64,000 nucleotides of DNA from Rothia nasimurium (GCF_928391935.1 NZ_CAKMTD010000001.1:310001-374000); one strand, 5' to 3'. Shown: positions 16,700-26,414, counted from the stretch's first letter. The notes: a model not told the origin generated them from the letters alone. Made by a program: numbers and translations.

Positions 16700-17454
16700 T
16701 AGGATTCCAGGGCTTCTTTCTGAATCTGGGCCAGTTGGGCGGTACCGTGGAGGGCCAAATCGAGGAGGGAGTTGAGTTCATCGCGGTCGAAGGGGGCCCC
16801 TTCTGCGGTTCCCTGAACTTCAACGAATTTGCCGTCCCCGGTGACCACGACATTCATATCAGTTTCAGCCCGGACGTCCTCTTCATAGGGAAGGTCAAGC
16901 ATGGGCGTGCCGTCGATGATACCCACAGAAATAGCGGAGACGGAGCCGGTCAGGGGCTTAGCCTTGGAGGAAATAATTCCCTCCCGGACGGCCCAGGCGA
17001 TGGAGTCAGCCAGGGCAATGTAGGCGCCGGTGATAGCTGCTGTGCGGGTGCCGCCGTCGGCCTGCAGGACGTCGCAGTCAAGAACGATGGTATTTTCCCC
17101 AAGTTCTGCGGTGTCGATGACAGCCCTCAGGGAGCGGCCGATCAGGCGGGAAATTTCGTGGGTTCGGCCGCCAATCTTCCCCTTGACGGATTCGCGGGAG
17201 TTGCGGGTGTTGGTGGCTCGCGGGAGCATGGCGTATTCAGCCGTCACCCACCCGGTGCCCTGGCCCTTGAGCCAGCGGGGCACGCCCTCGGTAAAGGAGG
17301 CGGTGCAGAGAACCCGGGTGTTACCGAACTCAATCAGGGCAGATCCCTCTGCGTTCTTGGCCCAGCCCCGGGTGATGGTGATGGGACGGAGCTGGTCTGG
17401 GGTGCGGCCGTCGGCGCGGAGGACGGTGGTGGTTTCTGCCATGGGGTGTGTCAT
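16699..17454 (-). CDS. rph: Ribonuclease PH
   Basis: 251 residues with the full RNase PH pattern: [15 protein letters not shown] at the start, [10 protein letters not shown], the RNSRES segment, [10 protein letters not shown] and [19 protein letters not shown] carrying the conserved phosphate- and metal-binding residues. It trims tRNA 3' ends phosphorolytically. The ATG at 17454 is preferred; a second ATG four codons in is possible. It is the central member of the murI-MBL-rph-rdgB order. Confidence 0.95.
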   Translation of the reverse strand: MTHPMAETTTVLRADGRTPDQLRPITITRGWAKNAEGSALIEFGNTRVLCTASFTEGVPRWLKGQGTGWVTAEYAMLPRATNTRNSRESVKGKIGGRTHEISRLIGRSLRAVIDTAELGENTIVLDCDVLQADGGTRTAAITGAYIALADSIAWAVREGIISSKAKPLTGSVSAISVGIIDGTPMLDLPYEEDVRAETDMNVVVTGDGKFVEVQGTAEGAPFDRDELNSLLDLALHGTAQLAQIQKEALES

Positions 17455-17530
17455 ACCTATCAGCCTAGTGGGTGGTGGGGTGGGTTGGGGGCAGGTGGCT
17501 TAGGCCAGTTGGCCGTGTCCTGGGGTGGGT

Positions 17531-18394
17531 TTAGCCGTGGTGGCGGCTAATGACATTGAGGGTGGTGGTTTGCGGGTTAGCGGCGTATTCTTCGGGGCTC
17601 CTGCGGGGGTTGACCCGGTAGGTTGCAGACGCTTCAGCAACGGAGATCGGGCCGTCGAAAACTTGACGGGCTTCTGCCAGGGCGATGGCGGGGTCGGTCC
17701 AGATGGGTAGGTGGGTGAGCAGGAGGTTGCGGACGCCTGCCTCAGCGGCAGCTTCCCCCGCCCGTTTGCCGGTGAGGTGGATTCCACGCAAGGCGTCATC
17801 GCGTCCTTCCTGGTAGGCGGCTTCGCAGAGGAAGAGGTCGGCCCCGCGGGCAGCCTCGATCAGACCGATGCAGGAATCCGTGTCGCCGGAGTAGGTCAGT
17901 ACGGTTTTACCCTCGCTGGTTTCACATTCTATGCGGAGGGCGTAGGGTTCAACAGTGGGGTGAACAACGACGTGCGGGGTGACGGTAAAGGGACCGATTT
18001 TCACCTCAGAGTGGTTAGACCACTCATGGAACTCGAACTCGGTGTGCATACCCGGTTCCAGGGGCAGGCCGTGGGTGTTCACAAGATACTGGTGAATATC
18101 GCTGGGACCATACAGGGGGATGGGTCCCTTTGACCAACCATTCGGGTTCCACTTGACCGCAACGTGCAGACCAGAAAGGTCAATACAGTGGTCGGGATGG
18201 AGGTGGGAAATCAAAATAGCGTCGATATCTTCAAGATTGATGTGAGTCTGGAGAGTACCGAGGGCACCGTTGCCCATATCAACGATGATCCGCCAGGTTT
18301 TACCTAGGTCGTCGATGGTTGAGACCATGTAGCAGCTTGCTGCAGCATTTGGCCCGGGGAAGGAGCCGGTGCAGCCTATGACTGTCAGTTGCAT
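17531..18394 (-). CDS. MBL-fold metallohydrolase (RNase Z / cyclic-nucleotide phosphodiesterase-like)
   Basis: 287 residues. The signature SHLHPDH is near residue 64, an HVVVHPTVEPYALRIE segment follows, then the bridging Asp in TYSGDTDSC, LFLCEAAYQ and a late THLPIW histidine. Relatives in mycobacteria and other actinobacteria sit in the same place between murI and rph; one of them is described as a cyclic-nucleotide phosphodiesterase. RBS AAAGGAA lies 8 bases upstream. The exact substrate here is not settled by sequence. Confidence 0.88.
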   Translation of the reverse strand: MQLTVIGCTGSFPGPNAAASCYMVSTIDDLGKTWRIIVDMGNGALGTLQTHINLEDIDAILISHLHPDHCIDLSGLHVAVKWNPNGWSKGPIPLYGPSDIHQYLVNTHGLPLEPGMHTEFEFHEWSNHSEVKIGPFTVTPHVVVHPTVEPYALRIECETSEGKTVLTYSGDTDSCIGLIEAARGADLFLCEAAYQEGRDDALRGIHLTGKRAGEAAAEAGVRNLLLTHLPIWTDPAIALAEARQVFDGPISVAEASATYRVNPRRSPEEYAANPQTTTLNVISRHHG

Positions 18395-18431
18395 GGGTCG
18401 ATTCCTTTGGTCTGTGCATCTAGGGGAAAGA

Positions 18432-19382
18432 TTAGTGTGGGGTGGTGATATTGACCTGTGGCTTGATGAGCTCTGGGGGGATCACGGCAAGGGAGCCGGT
18501 GGGGAACCGTTCAGCCACCGAGTCTGTGTGGCGGACGGTCGCTACTTCCGGTCCAAGGAAGCGGCGGGCCAGGTTCTCAAAGAGTTCGGTTTCGCCCGTT
18601 GCCAAAAATTCGTGGGAGGGAGGGAGGGTGGCCGGACGTTCAAGACCCGCCTTGAGCAGGGCCTTGTAGACATCCTTGGCAGACTCTTCGGAGGAGGATA
18701 CGAGGGTAACGTCATCCCCCATAATGTAGGAAATCACGCCTGTCAGCAGGGGATAGTGGGTGCAGCCAAGCACCAGGGTATCTACCCCGGCTTCCTTGAG
18801 CGGGGCCAGGTAGGCTTCTGCGGTTTCCAGTAATTCGGGGCCGCTGGTGATGCCCTTTTCAACAAATTCCACGAAGCGGGGGCAGGCCACAGAATAAATT
18901 TCAAGGTCGCTCATGACCGAGAAAGTATCTTCGTAGGCCCGGGAGGTCACGGTCGCTTCAGTAGCAATCACCCCAATTTTTCGGTTGCGGGTGGCAGCCA
19001 CAGCCCGTCGGGCAGCAGGCTGAATCACCTCAACCACCTGGATCCCGTACTTGCGGGTATAGCGTTCGCGGGCGTCCCTCAGGACGGCGGCCGAGGCCGT
19101 ATTGCAGGCAATCACAAGGAGCTTGACGCCTGAGTCCACCAGTTCATCCATGATGCGCAGGGCATGGGCACGCACCTGGGCAATGGTCAGGGGCCCATAG
19201 GGGCCGTGGGCGGTGTCCCCAACGTAAATGATTGATTCGTGGGGCAGCTGGTCCATGATGGCTCGGGCTACTGTAAGTCCGCCCACTCCGGAGTCGAAAA
19301 CACCAATGGGGGCGCTGGCCGTGGGCTCGGCAAGCACCTGGGACCCCCAGGGGGTAACAAGGGTGGGGTTCATATCACTCAT
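18432..19382 (-). CDS. murI: Glutamate racemase
   Basis: 316 residues including a 25-residue N-terminal extension. The two catalytic cysteines are seen in ACNTASA and LGCTHYPLL, the substrate loop is [16 protein letters not shown], and the DTAHGPYG motif is present. It makes D-glutamate for peptidoglycan in the cytoplasm. It lies downstream of clpS-DUF2017 and upstream of the MBL-rph-rdgB genes, all leftward. A start at the fourth-codon Met is possible. Confidence 0.95.
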   Translation of the reverse strand: MSDMNPTLVTPWGSQVLAEPTASAPIGVFDSGVGGLTVARAIMDQLPHESIIYVGDTAHGPYGPLTIAQVRAHALRIMDELVDSGVKLLVIACNTASAAVLRDARERYTRKYGIQVVEVIQPAARRAVAATRNRKIGVIATEATVTSRAYEDTFSVMSDLEIYSVACPRFVEFVEKGITSGPELLETAEAYLAPLKEAGVDTLVLGCTHYPLLTGVISYIMGDDVTLVSSSEESAKDVYKALLKAGLERPATLPPSHEFLATGETELFENLARRFLGPEVATVRHTDSVAERFPTGSLAVIPPELIKPQVNITTPH

Positions 19383-19506
19383 GGTAGACCTGACACTAGC
19401 TAACTTTTGGTGCCCTGGTGGGTTCCGTTGGCACCTTCACAACATATTGAGTTGACCATCACGGGTAGACAGTCTTCAGGACGTCATAAAACGTACTGGG
19501 TGGGCC

Positions 19507-20070
19507 TTATTCTCCATCTTCAAAACTTTGGGTCAGCGCTTCCATCAGGCTGTCCTGGATCCAGGTCAGAAAGTTGTAGATCAAACCCATGTAGTCTTCT
19601 GTTGTTTCTACAGAATCCCAGTCCCGGTACTCCGCGATCCGTTCAGCGTCCTCTGCATGGTTGATGTTGAGGCGGGTTCCGAGGGTGAGCCTGACGTCGT
19701 TGAGGGCCGCCGCCCAGGCCCTGGCGTGGTCCGTTGTTAAAGTGACGGTTCCGGCCTGGAGGTCCATGGCGGCCAGGGTGAGATTGGCTCTTTTCGCCTG
19801 CCTCAGAGAGAGGTCAGTGTACCGACGATACTCGTCGGCGACTTCCGGATCATCGCTTGCGACCGGTAGCATTCTGGCAACTGCCGGATCTGTTGGAACA
19901 GCTGCCGACTCAGAGATACCCACCATAACCGCTAGCGGGTCTGCCTCCGGGTCCAGATCAGGTTCGAGGGTCAAGGCTACGTCCTCAAAGAGGCGGGTGA
20001 GAATACTGACTTCTTCCTCCGAGAATTTAGCGGTGATGCCCCGGGGCGTGTAGGTAAAAGGCTTTGCCAT
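19507..20070 (-). CDS. DUF2017 family protein
   Basis: 187 residues from ATG 20070 (MAKPFTYTPRG). The frame is open eight codons further into clpS, but the internal ATG fits the family start. It is an all-helical acidic protein with conserved RLFEDV and DVRLTLGTRLNI segments near the two ends. DUF2017 proteins are found almost only in actinobacteria directly after clpS and have no established function; an accessory role in Clp proteolysis is an inference from synteny. Confidence 0.85.
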   Translation of the reverse strand: MAKPFTYTPRGITAKFSEEEVSILTRLFEDVALTLEPDLDPEADPLAVMVGISESAAVPTDPAVARMLPVASDDPEVADEYRRYTDLSLRQAKRANLTLAAMDLQAGTVTLTTDHARAWAAALNDVRLTLGTRLNINHAEDAERIAEYRDWDSVETTEDYMGLIYNFLTWIQDSLMEALTQSFEDGE

Positions 20071-20074
20071 GTCT

Positions 20075-20416
20075 CTAGTTCCCTGCCTGCTCAAACGTAG
20101 CCCACAATCCCCACGTGTGGAGGGCTGTAGTGTGCTGTTCAGCTTCTTCCTTGGATCCGCTGAACACTGCGGCCTTACCCTCGTGATGGACTTTCAGCAT
20201 CAGCTCGTGGGCCTTTTCCTTGCTCATGCCAAACTGGGTTCTAAACACATAGGTCACAAAACTCATCAGGTTCACGGGGTCATCCCACACAATAACCGTC
20301 CAGGGGGCCTGGCTATTGATAGCTGAGTCCTCAAAAACAGACCGCTCAAGGTCAGGCAGGGTATCTACCCCACCACTCGACAGATCAGCGTTCACCACCG
20401 AACACATCAGAAACAT
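20075..20416 (-). CDS. clpS: ATP-dependent Clp protease adaptor ClpS
   Basis: 113 residues. The WTVIVWDDPVNLMSFVTYVF core binds N-degron residues, and KAHELMLKVHHEGKAAVFSG is the ClpC/ClpA-docking helix region. It delivers N-end-rule substrates to the Clp ATPase. The start among ATG 20416, ATG 20407 and a downstream GTG is uncertain because only a GGGAG 3 bases before 20416 is visible. It is the first gene of the leftward clpS-DUF2017-murI block. Confidence 0.92.
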   Translation of the reverse strand: MFLMCSVVNADLSSGGVDTLPDLERSVFEDSAINSQAPWTVIVWDDPVNLMSFVTYVFRTQFGMSKEKAHELMLKVHHEGKAAVFSGSKEEAEQHTTALHTWGLWATFEQAGN

Positions 20417-20536
20417 CAGCTCCCGGTCTAACTTTTTGTATCTAAGTCAGAGTAGAACCCACTGAAGGTTACCCCTACCCTTACTATCATAGATGCTCAC
20501 TAGCAGGTACGAGCACCAAACCATTAGAGTAGTACC

Positions 20537-21847
20537 GTGACTCAGAAAACCTCGCTCCTCACAGACCATTACGAACTCACCATGGTCCAGGCTGCCCTCG
20601 CGTCCGGGGCTGCCCACCGTAAAACCGTCTTTGAAGTCTTTACCCGCCGTCTCTCAGGTGGCCGCCGCTACGGCGTCCTTGCCGGGACAGGACGCCTCCT
20701 AGAGGCCCTCAAAAACTTCACCTTCGGCCCTGAAGAAATCGACTACCTGGCCCAGCGCAAGGTCGTCAACGACGAAACCATCGAGTACCTGCGGAACTTC
20801 CGATTCAGCGGAACTATTCGGGGCTACGCTGAAGGCGAGGTCTTCTTCCCCTACTCCCCCGTCCTTCAGGTTGAAGCGACCTTCGCAGAAGCCTGCCTGC
20901 TTGAAACACTTATTCTCTCGATTCTGAACTACGACTCAGCTGTTGCCACAGCCGCCTCCCGCATGACCATTGCAGCAGGTAACCGCCCCTGCATCGAGAT
21001 GGGCTCCCGACGAGCTCACGAGCAGGCTGCTGTCTCAGCAGCCCGGGCAGCTGTTATCGCTGGATTCGCTGGAACATCTAACTTGGAAGCAGGACGTCAG
21101 TACGGCCTGCATACTCTCGGAACCAGCGCCCATGCCTTCACCCTGCTCCATGATTCGGAGGAGGACGCCTTCCGCGCCCAGCTTGCCTCCCAGGGAGCCG
21201 GTACCACCTTGTTGGTTGATACCTACGACGTCGAACAGGCCGTGAAGCTAGCAACTGAACTAGCTGGGCCCGAGCTGGGGGCCGTCCGTCTTGATTCTGG
21301 GGACTTGGTCGCCCAGGCAGCGGCCGTCCGTCAGTTGCTCGATTCCCTCGGGAACAGCAAAACCAAGATTACTGTGACGTCAGATCTTGATGAATACGCT
21401 ATCGCCTCCTTGGCTGCTGCCCCTGTCAATTCCTATGGCGTTGGCACCAAACTGGTAACTGGTTCTGGGGTGCCGACCTCTTCAATGGTCTACAAGGTTG
21501 TCCTCCGCGAAAATTCTGATGGAGTGATGGAACCGGTCGCTAAAGCCTCCTCGGGCAAGGGATCTGTTGGGGGGAAGAAAACAGCTGTACGCCGCCTGAA
21601 TGCTGGTGGCATTGCCACAGCTGAGGTGGTTGGAGTTGACGCTGCAGCACCTGCCGATGCTAACGACCGCCCCCTGATGGTTGATTTGGTGGTTGACGGT
21701 GAGATCCAGCCTGGCTTTACCGGGGCTGAGGGGGTCCGGAGGGCTGCAGAGCGTCATGCCCGGTCACTGGAGGAGCTGCCTCCGGCGGCCGCCCGTCTCT
21801 CCCCCGGCGACCCGGTGATCCCCACTGAATTTGTCTCTTCGTTGTAA
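20537..21847 (+). CDS. pncB: Nicotinate phosphoribosyltransferase
   Basis: 436 residues from a GTG start. LLTDHYELTMVQA at the N-terminus, the EMGSRRAHEQAAVSAARAA segment (residues 154-172), DTYDVEQ and VRLDSGDLVAQA are the phosphoribosyl-pyrophosphate and nicotinate binding blocks of the NAPRTase family. It converts nicotinate and PRPP to nicotinate mononucleotide, the entry of NAD salvage. The nicotinamidase gene follows after 12 bases, so the pair forms a complete nicotinamide-to-NaMN module. Confidence 0.95.
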   Translation: MTQKTSLLTDHYELTMVQAALASGAAHRKTVFEVFTRRLSGGRRYGVLAGTGRLLEALKNFTFGPEEIDYLAQRKVVNDETIEYLRNFRFSGTIRGYAEGEVFFPYSPVLQVEATFAEACLLETLILSILNYDSAVATAASRMTIAAGNRPCIEMGSRRAHEQAAVSAARAAVIAGFAGTSNLEAGRQYGLHTLGTSAHAFTLLHDSEEDAFRAQLASQGAGTTLLVDTYDVEQAVKLATELAGPELGAVRLDSGDLVAQAAAVRQLLDSLGNSKTKITVTSDLDEYAIASLAAAPVNSYGVGTKLVTGSGVPTSSMVYKVVLRENSDGVMEPVAKASSGKGSVGGKKTAVRRLNAGGIATAEVVGVDAAAPADANDRPLMVDLVVDGEIQPGFTGAEGVRRAAERHARSLEELPPAAARLSPGDPVIPTEFVSSL

Positions 21848-21859
21848 AGGATTTTACTG

Positions 21860-22486
21860 ATGTCAAAAGCACTCATTATCGTCGATGTCCAGAACGATTT
21901 TTGTGAGGGCGGCTCGCTGGCTACCGATCGGGGCGCAGAAGTTGCTGCCCTCATTAGCGAATATGTAGAGAACCACCACGGCGACTACGAGGCAATTGTT
22001 GCTACCCAGGACTGGCATGTAGACCCCGGTACCCACTTTTCAGAAAACCCTGATTTCAAGGACTCCTGGCCGGTTCATTGCAAGGCTGAGAGCCAGGGCG
22101 CTGAGCTACACGAGGATCTTGATACCGACTACATCGAGGCCTACTTCCGTAAGGGCGAGTTTGAGGCCGCCTACTCGGGCTTTGAGGGGCTGCTGGCCCC
22201 CGAGGATTCTGTGATGACCGGCGAGCGCGAGGCCGGTGCCCCGGCCCAGGACGATACCCCCAAGGTGTCCCTGGATGATTGGCTGGCTGAGCGGGATATC
22301 ACCGATGTTGATGTGGTGGGTATCGCTACTGATTACTGTGTGAAGGCTACTGCGCTGGACGCGGTGGACGCCGGCTATGAGACGCGGGTTCTGCTTGATT
22401 TGACGGCCCCGGTTGATGAGGACGCCCTCGATGAGGTGAGCGAGGAGCTTGAGGACGCCGGGGTAACGGTCACCGAGGTGCTGTAA
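21860..22486 (+). CDS. pncA: Nicotinamidase (isochorismatase family)
   Basis: 208 residues. The catalytic Asp is in VDVQNDFCEGGSL (residues 8-20), WPVHCKAESQGAEL holds the active-site Lys, and the nucleophilic Cys is in GIATDYCVKATALDA. The metal-binding region is TQDWHVDPGTHFS. The protein carries a short loop rich in Glu, Ala and Gly (about residues 118-130) that many homologues lack. It hydrolyses nicotinamide to nicotinate for PncB. The downstream gap holds a long inverted repeat. Confidence 0.93.
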   Translation: MSKALIIVDVQNDFCEGGSLATDRGAEVAALISEYVENHHGDYEAIVATQDWHVDPGTHFSENPDFKDSWPVHCKAESQGAELHEDLDTDYIEAYFRKGEFEAAYSGFEGLLAPEDSVMTGEREAGAPAQDDTPKVSLDDWLAERDITDVDVVGIATDYCVKATALDAVDAGYETRVLLDLTAPVDEDALDEVSEELEDAGVTVTEVL

Positions 22487-22509
22487 CCTCTCTCCCCCAC
22501 CAGATTCAC

Positions 22510-22575
22510 TTTGGACCATCTTCTGCCCAAAAATCGCCTTATTTGAGGCACTTTTTGAGTAGAAGATGGTCCAAA
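22510..22575. repeat. 66-bp inverted-repeat element between convergent genes
   Basis: Perfect 15-bp arms TTTGGACCATCTTCT (22510-22524) and AGAAGATGGTCCAAA (22561-22575). The inner sequence continues the pairing imperfectly (11 of 15 further positions), so the unit folds into a near-complete 30-bp stem. It lies in the short gap between pncA and the convergent helicase gene. It could act as a bidirectional terminator, or be a small dispersed MITE- or REP-like element. Confidence 0.7.
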
Positions 22576-22585
22576 CTCATTGAGG

Positions 22586-24370
22586 CTACTTGCGCCCGAC
22601 GAACCAGTCTTGCAGCTTTTCCAGGCGGGCCTGGAGCTGTTCTGCTGAGGCTTGGGCAACGGCGGGCCCGCCGCAGATTCGGCGCAGTTCATTGTGGATG
22701 GAGCCGTGGGGTTTGCCGGTGCGAGCTGCCCAGGCTGCCACGTTTTTGGCCAGCTTGTTGCGCAGGTCTTTGAGCTGGCGGTGGTCGACAACCTGAGGCG
22801 CTGCGGACGCGGGGCGTCGGGTGGCGTGGTCTTTTTGGCGGGCGCGGAGCAGGGTGCCGACCTGTTCGGCGTCCAGCAGGCCGGGGATGCCGAGGAAGTC
22901 TTGTTCTTCGTCGGAGCCGATTTCCAGGCCGCCGGTGGAGAATTCGGCCCCGTCGAAGAGGACGCCGTGGAAGGAGGCCTGGGAGCCGATGGCTTCGAAT
23001 TTGCCGCGGGTGAGCTGGTCGCTGGCGACTTCTTCCTTGTTGGCTTCTTCGATGAGGTGGTCGTCCAGGCCCTCGTTGAGGGGATCGACGACCTCGTCGG
23101 TTGCGCCCTTACGGTCGAGGGCGTGGTCGCGTTCGGTTTCCATCTCGTTGGCCAACATCATGAGCTGGGGTACGGAGGGCAGGAAGACCGAGGCGGTTTC
23201 CCCGCGTTTGCGCGAGCGCACGAAGCGGCCGATGGCCTGGGCGAAGAAGAGGGGGGTGGAGGTTGAGGTGGCGTAGACGCCAACAGCCAGGCGGGGGACG
23301 TCCACCCCTTCAGATACCATGCGCACGGCGACCATCCAGCGGGAAAGACCTGCGGAGAACTCTTCGATGTTGTTGGAGGCTTCTTTGTCGTCGGAGAGAA
23401 TGAGGGCGGGTTTTTCGCCGGTGATTTTTTGGAGCTGTTTGGCGTAGGCGCGGGCGTCGGCGTGGTCGGTGGCGATGACGAGGCCGCCAGCATCGGGGAC
23501 GGTGCGGCGCACTTCGGTGAGGCGTTTGTCGGCTGCGGCAAGGACGGTGGGAATCCATTCGCCGTCGGGGTTAAGGGCGGTGCGCCAGGCCTGGGCGGTG
23601 ACGTCCTTGGTGAAGCCCTCCCCCAGGTTGGCGGCCATTTCTTCACCGGCGGAGGTACGCCAGCGCATCTGGCCGGAGTAGGCCATGAAGATGACGGGGC
23701 GCACGACGTGGTCTTTGAGGGCGGGCCCGTAGCCGTAGGAGTAGTCGGATTTGGAGCGGCGAATCCCGTCGGCGTCCTCCTCGTACTGGACGAAGGGGAT
23801 GGCGGCGGTGTCGGAGCGGAAGGGGGTGCCGGTGAGGGCCAGGCGGCGGGTGGCCGGTTCGAAGGCTTCGCGCAGGCCGTCGCCCCAGGAGAGGGAGTCA
23901 CCGGCGTGGTGGATTTCGTCCATGATGACCAAGGTGCGGCCGTTTTCGGTGCGGGCCCGGTGCAGCATGGGCTTGTTGGCGACCTGGGCGTAGGTGAGGG
24001 CGACGCCCTGGTAGCCGCGCCCCGTGGTGCCGTCGGAGTTTTTGAAGTTGGGGTCGATGGAGATTCCGACGCGGGCGGCAGCGTCGGCCCACTGCCGTTT
24101 GAGGTGGTCGGTGGGGGCGACGACGGTCATGCGGTTGATAGTGCCGCGGTTGAAGAGTTCCTTGGCGACGGTGAGCGCGAAGGTGGTTTTACCTGCACCG
24201 GGGGTTGCCACGGCCATGAAGTCGCGGGGGTTCTCGGTGAAGTACTTGGTCATGGCTTCGGCCTGCCAGGCGCGGAGCTTAGGAGCGGTGCCCCAGGCGG
24301 CGCGGTCGGGGTAGGCCGGGGAGAGGGAGCTGCTGCCTTCCCCAAAGAGTGGTAGCTGGTTCTCGTCCAT
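22586..24370 (-). CDS. DEAD/DEAH-box superfamily 2 helicase
   Basis: 594 residues from ATG 24370, preceded by GGAAGGGACGAGAC. A longer frame reaches into the DUF3039 gene but reads as Arg/Pro-rich shadow. Motif I is ATPGAGKTTFA (about residue 52), motif II MDEIHHAGDS, motif III LTGTPFR, and motif VI AIGRFVRSRKRGE. After the two RecA lobes there is a helical C-terminal region of about 180 residues. Related actinobacterial proteins are annotated only as DEAD/DEAH helicases with unknown substrate. It lies downstream of the DUF3039 gene, as is usual. Confidence 0.9.
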   Translation of the reverse strand: MDENQLPLFGEGSSSLSPAYPDRAAWGTAPKLRAWQAEAMTKYFTENPRDFMAVATPGAGKTTFALTVAKELFNRGTINRMTVVAPTDHLKRQWADAAARVGISIDPNFKNSDGTTGRGYQGVALTYAQVANKPMLHRARTENGRTLVIMDEIHHAGDSLSWGDGLREAFEPATRRLALTGTPFRSDTAAIPFVQYEEDADGIRRSKSDYSYGYGPALKDHVVRPVIFMAYSGQMRWRTSAGEEMAANLGEGFTKDVTAQAWRTALNPDGEWIPTVLAAADKRLTEVRRTVPDAGGLVIATDHADARAYAKQLQKITGEKPALILSDDKEASNNIEEFSAGLSRWMVAVRMVSEGVDVPRLAVGVYATSTSTPLFFAQAIGRFVRSRKRGETASVFLPSVPQLMMLANEMETERDHALDRKGATDEVVDPLNEGLDDHLIEEANKEEVASDQLTRGKFEAIGSQASFHGVLFDGAEFSTGGLEIGSDEEQDFLGIPGLLDAEQVGTLLRARQKDHATRRPASAAPQVVDHRQLKDLRNKLAKNVAAWAARTGKPHGSIHNELRRICGGPAVAQASAEQLQARLEKLQDWFVGRK

Positions 24371-24424
24371 GTCTCGTCCCTTCCCTCGCGTCTTTGCCCC
24401 AGCTTTTGGGGCACCACAAAAGTT

Positions 24425-24452
24425 TAGCCCCATTCGGGGGTGAATGGGGCTA
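24425..24452 (-). terminator. Terminator after the DUF3039 gene
   Basis: TAGCCCCATTC pairs with GAATGGGGCTA (11 bp, 6-base loop) just after the stop at 24463, followed leftward by AACTTTTGT. Confidence 0.7.
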
Positions 24453-24462
24453 TGAGGTGGGT

Positions 24463-24747
24463 CTAGTTCTCGTCGCCGGGGGCGAGGCCTTCGTAGATTT
24501 CCTTGCATTCGGGGCAGACGGGGAACTTTTCGGGGTCGCGTCCGGGGGTCCATTTTTTGCCGCAGAGGGCTTCGACGGGGTTGCCGGTGAGGGCTGACTC
24601 CATGATTTTTTCTTTGCGGACGTAGTGGGCGAAGCGTTCGTGGTCGCCGGGTTCGACGTTTTGGACTTCCTCGCGTTCGAGGAGGGCGGTGCCGCCGGAG
24701 TGGGCGGTTTCGGGGAAGGGGTCTTCGATTCCGGGGATGGATGACAT
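24463..24747 (-). CDS. DUF3039 family zinc-binding protein
   Basis: 94 residues with AGGAGG 5 bases before the ATG. The segment DHERFAHYVRKEKIMESALTG followed by PVEALCGKKWTPGRDPEKFPVCPECKEIYE is the DUF3039 core. Three cysteines (ALCGK and CPEC) plus a nearby His suggest a zinc site. The family is confined to actinobacteria and has no assigned function. It is commonly next to the SF2 helicase gene found here. Confidence 0.9.
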   Translation of the reverse strand: MSSIPGIEDPFPETAHSGGTALLEREEVQNVEPGDHERFAHYVRKEKIMESALTGNPVEALCGKKWTPGRDPEKFPVCPECKEIYEGLAPGDEN

Positions 24748-24800
24748 GGGTCCTCCTGGGTTGGTCTGTTTGTACCCCAGTCTAATACGGGGTGGTGGGT

Positions 24801-26414
24801 TTATGAGAAGCGGGCCACGCGCTGGAGCATGTCGGCGCAGTGGTGTTCGAAGCGGCGGGCTCCTGCGCGGATTCCCCAGGTGAGGACGCCTGCAGAGATG
24901 AGGGCGACGGCCCCGACTCCCAGCCAGGCCCAGAGCTGCTGGCCGGTGATGGCGGTTGCTGCAAGCCCGATGAGGCCGGGCAGCCCCAGGCCCATGGGGA
25001 TAAGCATGATGAGGCCCCTGACGAAGCCCTTGGCCATGCCGTCGGGTTGTTTGGGGGTTTTCCAGGGGCTGGAGCCTGGTGGGGGTACGGGCAGGGAGAA
25101 GACTGTATCGGTGTAGGCCCCGATGCCCAGGCCAATTCCGAAGACGGCAACGGCCAGCAGGGTCATGGGCAGGGCGTAGCTGCCTACCCCTGAGAGCAGG
25201 CTGAAGGCGATGGTGCCGAGCAGGATCATAGGGAGGTAGAGGGTGGTAATCCCGTAGATTCGGCCGAGCCTGTCGTCGATTCCCCGCAGGGAGGTGGTGG
25301 TGTGCAGGGCGAAGGCCGTATTTTCGTAGGGCACCAGGTAGGTGATGATGTACCCGGCGAAGGCGGGAACAAAGACTGCCACCATGACGACCCCCATGAT
25401 GGGGCTGTTGTACTCTTCCCCCGGGCTGGGGCTGAAGGTGAAGCCGTTGAAGACGAGGAAGAGCAGGTAGAAGATGGGCAGGGAGATGAGGTTGACGTTG
25501 CAGCGTGGGTCTTTGATCATCATCTGGACGGTGCGGGCGGCAATAGCCCCGCGGACGGTAGCGGGGAAGCGACCGAGCAGGCCCAGCTTGCCTGCCGCCA
25601 GGTCCTTAGAATGGCCGGTCTGCCCCTGCTCCCCCACGGTTGCCTGGGCCTTGGTTGCTGCCAGTTGCCAGAGGTACCAGGCCAGGGCCAGGTAGATCAG
25701 GGTGAGCAGGGTCAGGGCTGCGGCGATCCCGTAGTTGCCTTGGGCTACCTGCCCAGTGATAGCCCAGGCGGAGGCCAGCGGGGTGAACTGGAGGGTTCCG
25801 ATGATCTGGGGCATGTGCGTCCAGAGGTGTTCGAGTCCGCCCAGGGCGGCGAGGATGAGGGGGCCGGTGCACATGAGCAGGACGAAGGTCAGGAGGGTCA
25901 GGGTATTGCTGACGCCTCGGCGGGCCCGCAAGGGTATGGAGGCTACCGTCACCAGACGTGATCCCACGATCGCCAGGGCCAGGCCCAGGAGGGCTGAGAG
26001 GGGGTAGGCTGCCAGGGCCAGGGGGGTTGCCAGGGTAGAGGTAGCAGCAGCCAGGGCAAACAGGAGGGTGAGAAGGCCGGGGAGCCCAATCAGGGCCCCC
26101 AGGGCCTGGCCTGCCATGAGCTGGCGGACGGTAATCGGGTAGGGGGACAGACGCTCGGGGTCTAGGGTGGCGTCGGCGGCTGAGGCGACGAGCGGTATAA
26201 GCCACCAGGCGAGGGTCAGCAGGGAGCCGACCAGGGCCAGGAAGAAGAGGGTCTGATCCGGCTGCCCTAAAGCCAGCCCCAAGGCCCCTACCCCAAAGGC
26301 CACTCCGAGCCCGTAGAGGCCGCCAAAGATCAGGCCGAAAATGGCCCAGGGGTTACCCCCGGCGAAGCTGGCTTTGAAGTGGGCAAACTTTAGTTGGAGG
26401 AGGACTGCAACCAT
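24801..26414 (-). CDS. ABC transporter permease (large multi-pass)
   Basis: 537 residues with about twelve hydrophobic segments throughout and no ATPase motifs. It overlaps the 3' end of the ATP-binding gene by 25 bases, with GGAGGGCC before the ATG, so it is clearly coupled to it. Hydrophobic clusters (FGLIFGGLYGLG, LLTLLFALAAATSTLA, VPLIMALLAV-like stretches) and the lack of a periplasmic binding protein nearby suggest an exporter. The substrate is unknown. The protein is a typical size for actinobacterial two-gene ABC-2 exporters with a fused double permease. Confidence 0.85.
   Translation of the reverse strand: MVAVLLQLKFAHFKASFAGGNPWAIFGLIFGGLYGLGVAFGVGALGLALGQPDQTLFFLALVGSLLTLAWWLIPLVASAADATLDPERLSPYPITVRQLMAGQALGALIGLPGLLTLLFALAAATSTLATPLALAAYPLSALLGLALAIVGSRLVTVASIPLRARRGVSNTLTLLTFVLLMCTGPLILAALGGLEHLWTHMPQIIGTLQFTPLASAWAITGQVAQGNYGIAAALTLLTLIYLALAWYLWQLAATKAQATVGEQGQTGHSKDLAAGKLGLLGRFPATVRGAIAARTVQMMIKDPRCNVNLISLPIFYLLFLVFNGFTFSPSPGEEYNSPIMGVVMVAVFVPAFAGYIITYLVPYENTAFALHTTTSLRGIDDRLGRIYGITTLYLPMILLGTIAFSLLSGVGSYALPMTLLAVAVFGIGLGIGAYTDTVFSLPVPPPGSSPWKTPKQPDGMAKGFVRGLIMLIPMGLGLPGLIGLAATAITGQQLWAWLGVGAVALISAGVLTWGIRAGARRFEHHCADMLQRVARFS

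Noticed and set aside
23429..24355. A 308-codon glycine/valine-rich frame antisense to the helicase gene
   Set aside because: It is the shadow of the helicase coding sequence, with composition typical of antisense high-GC frames and no motif.
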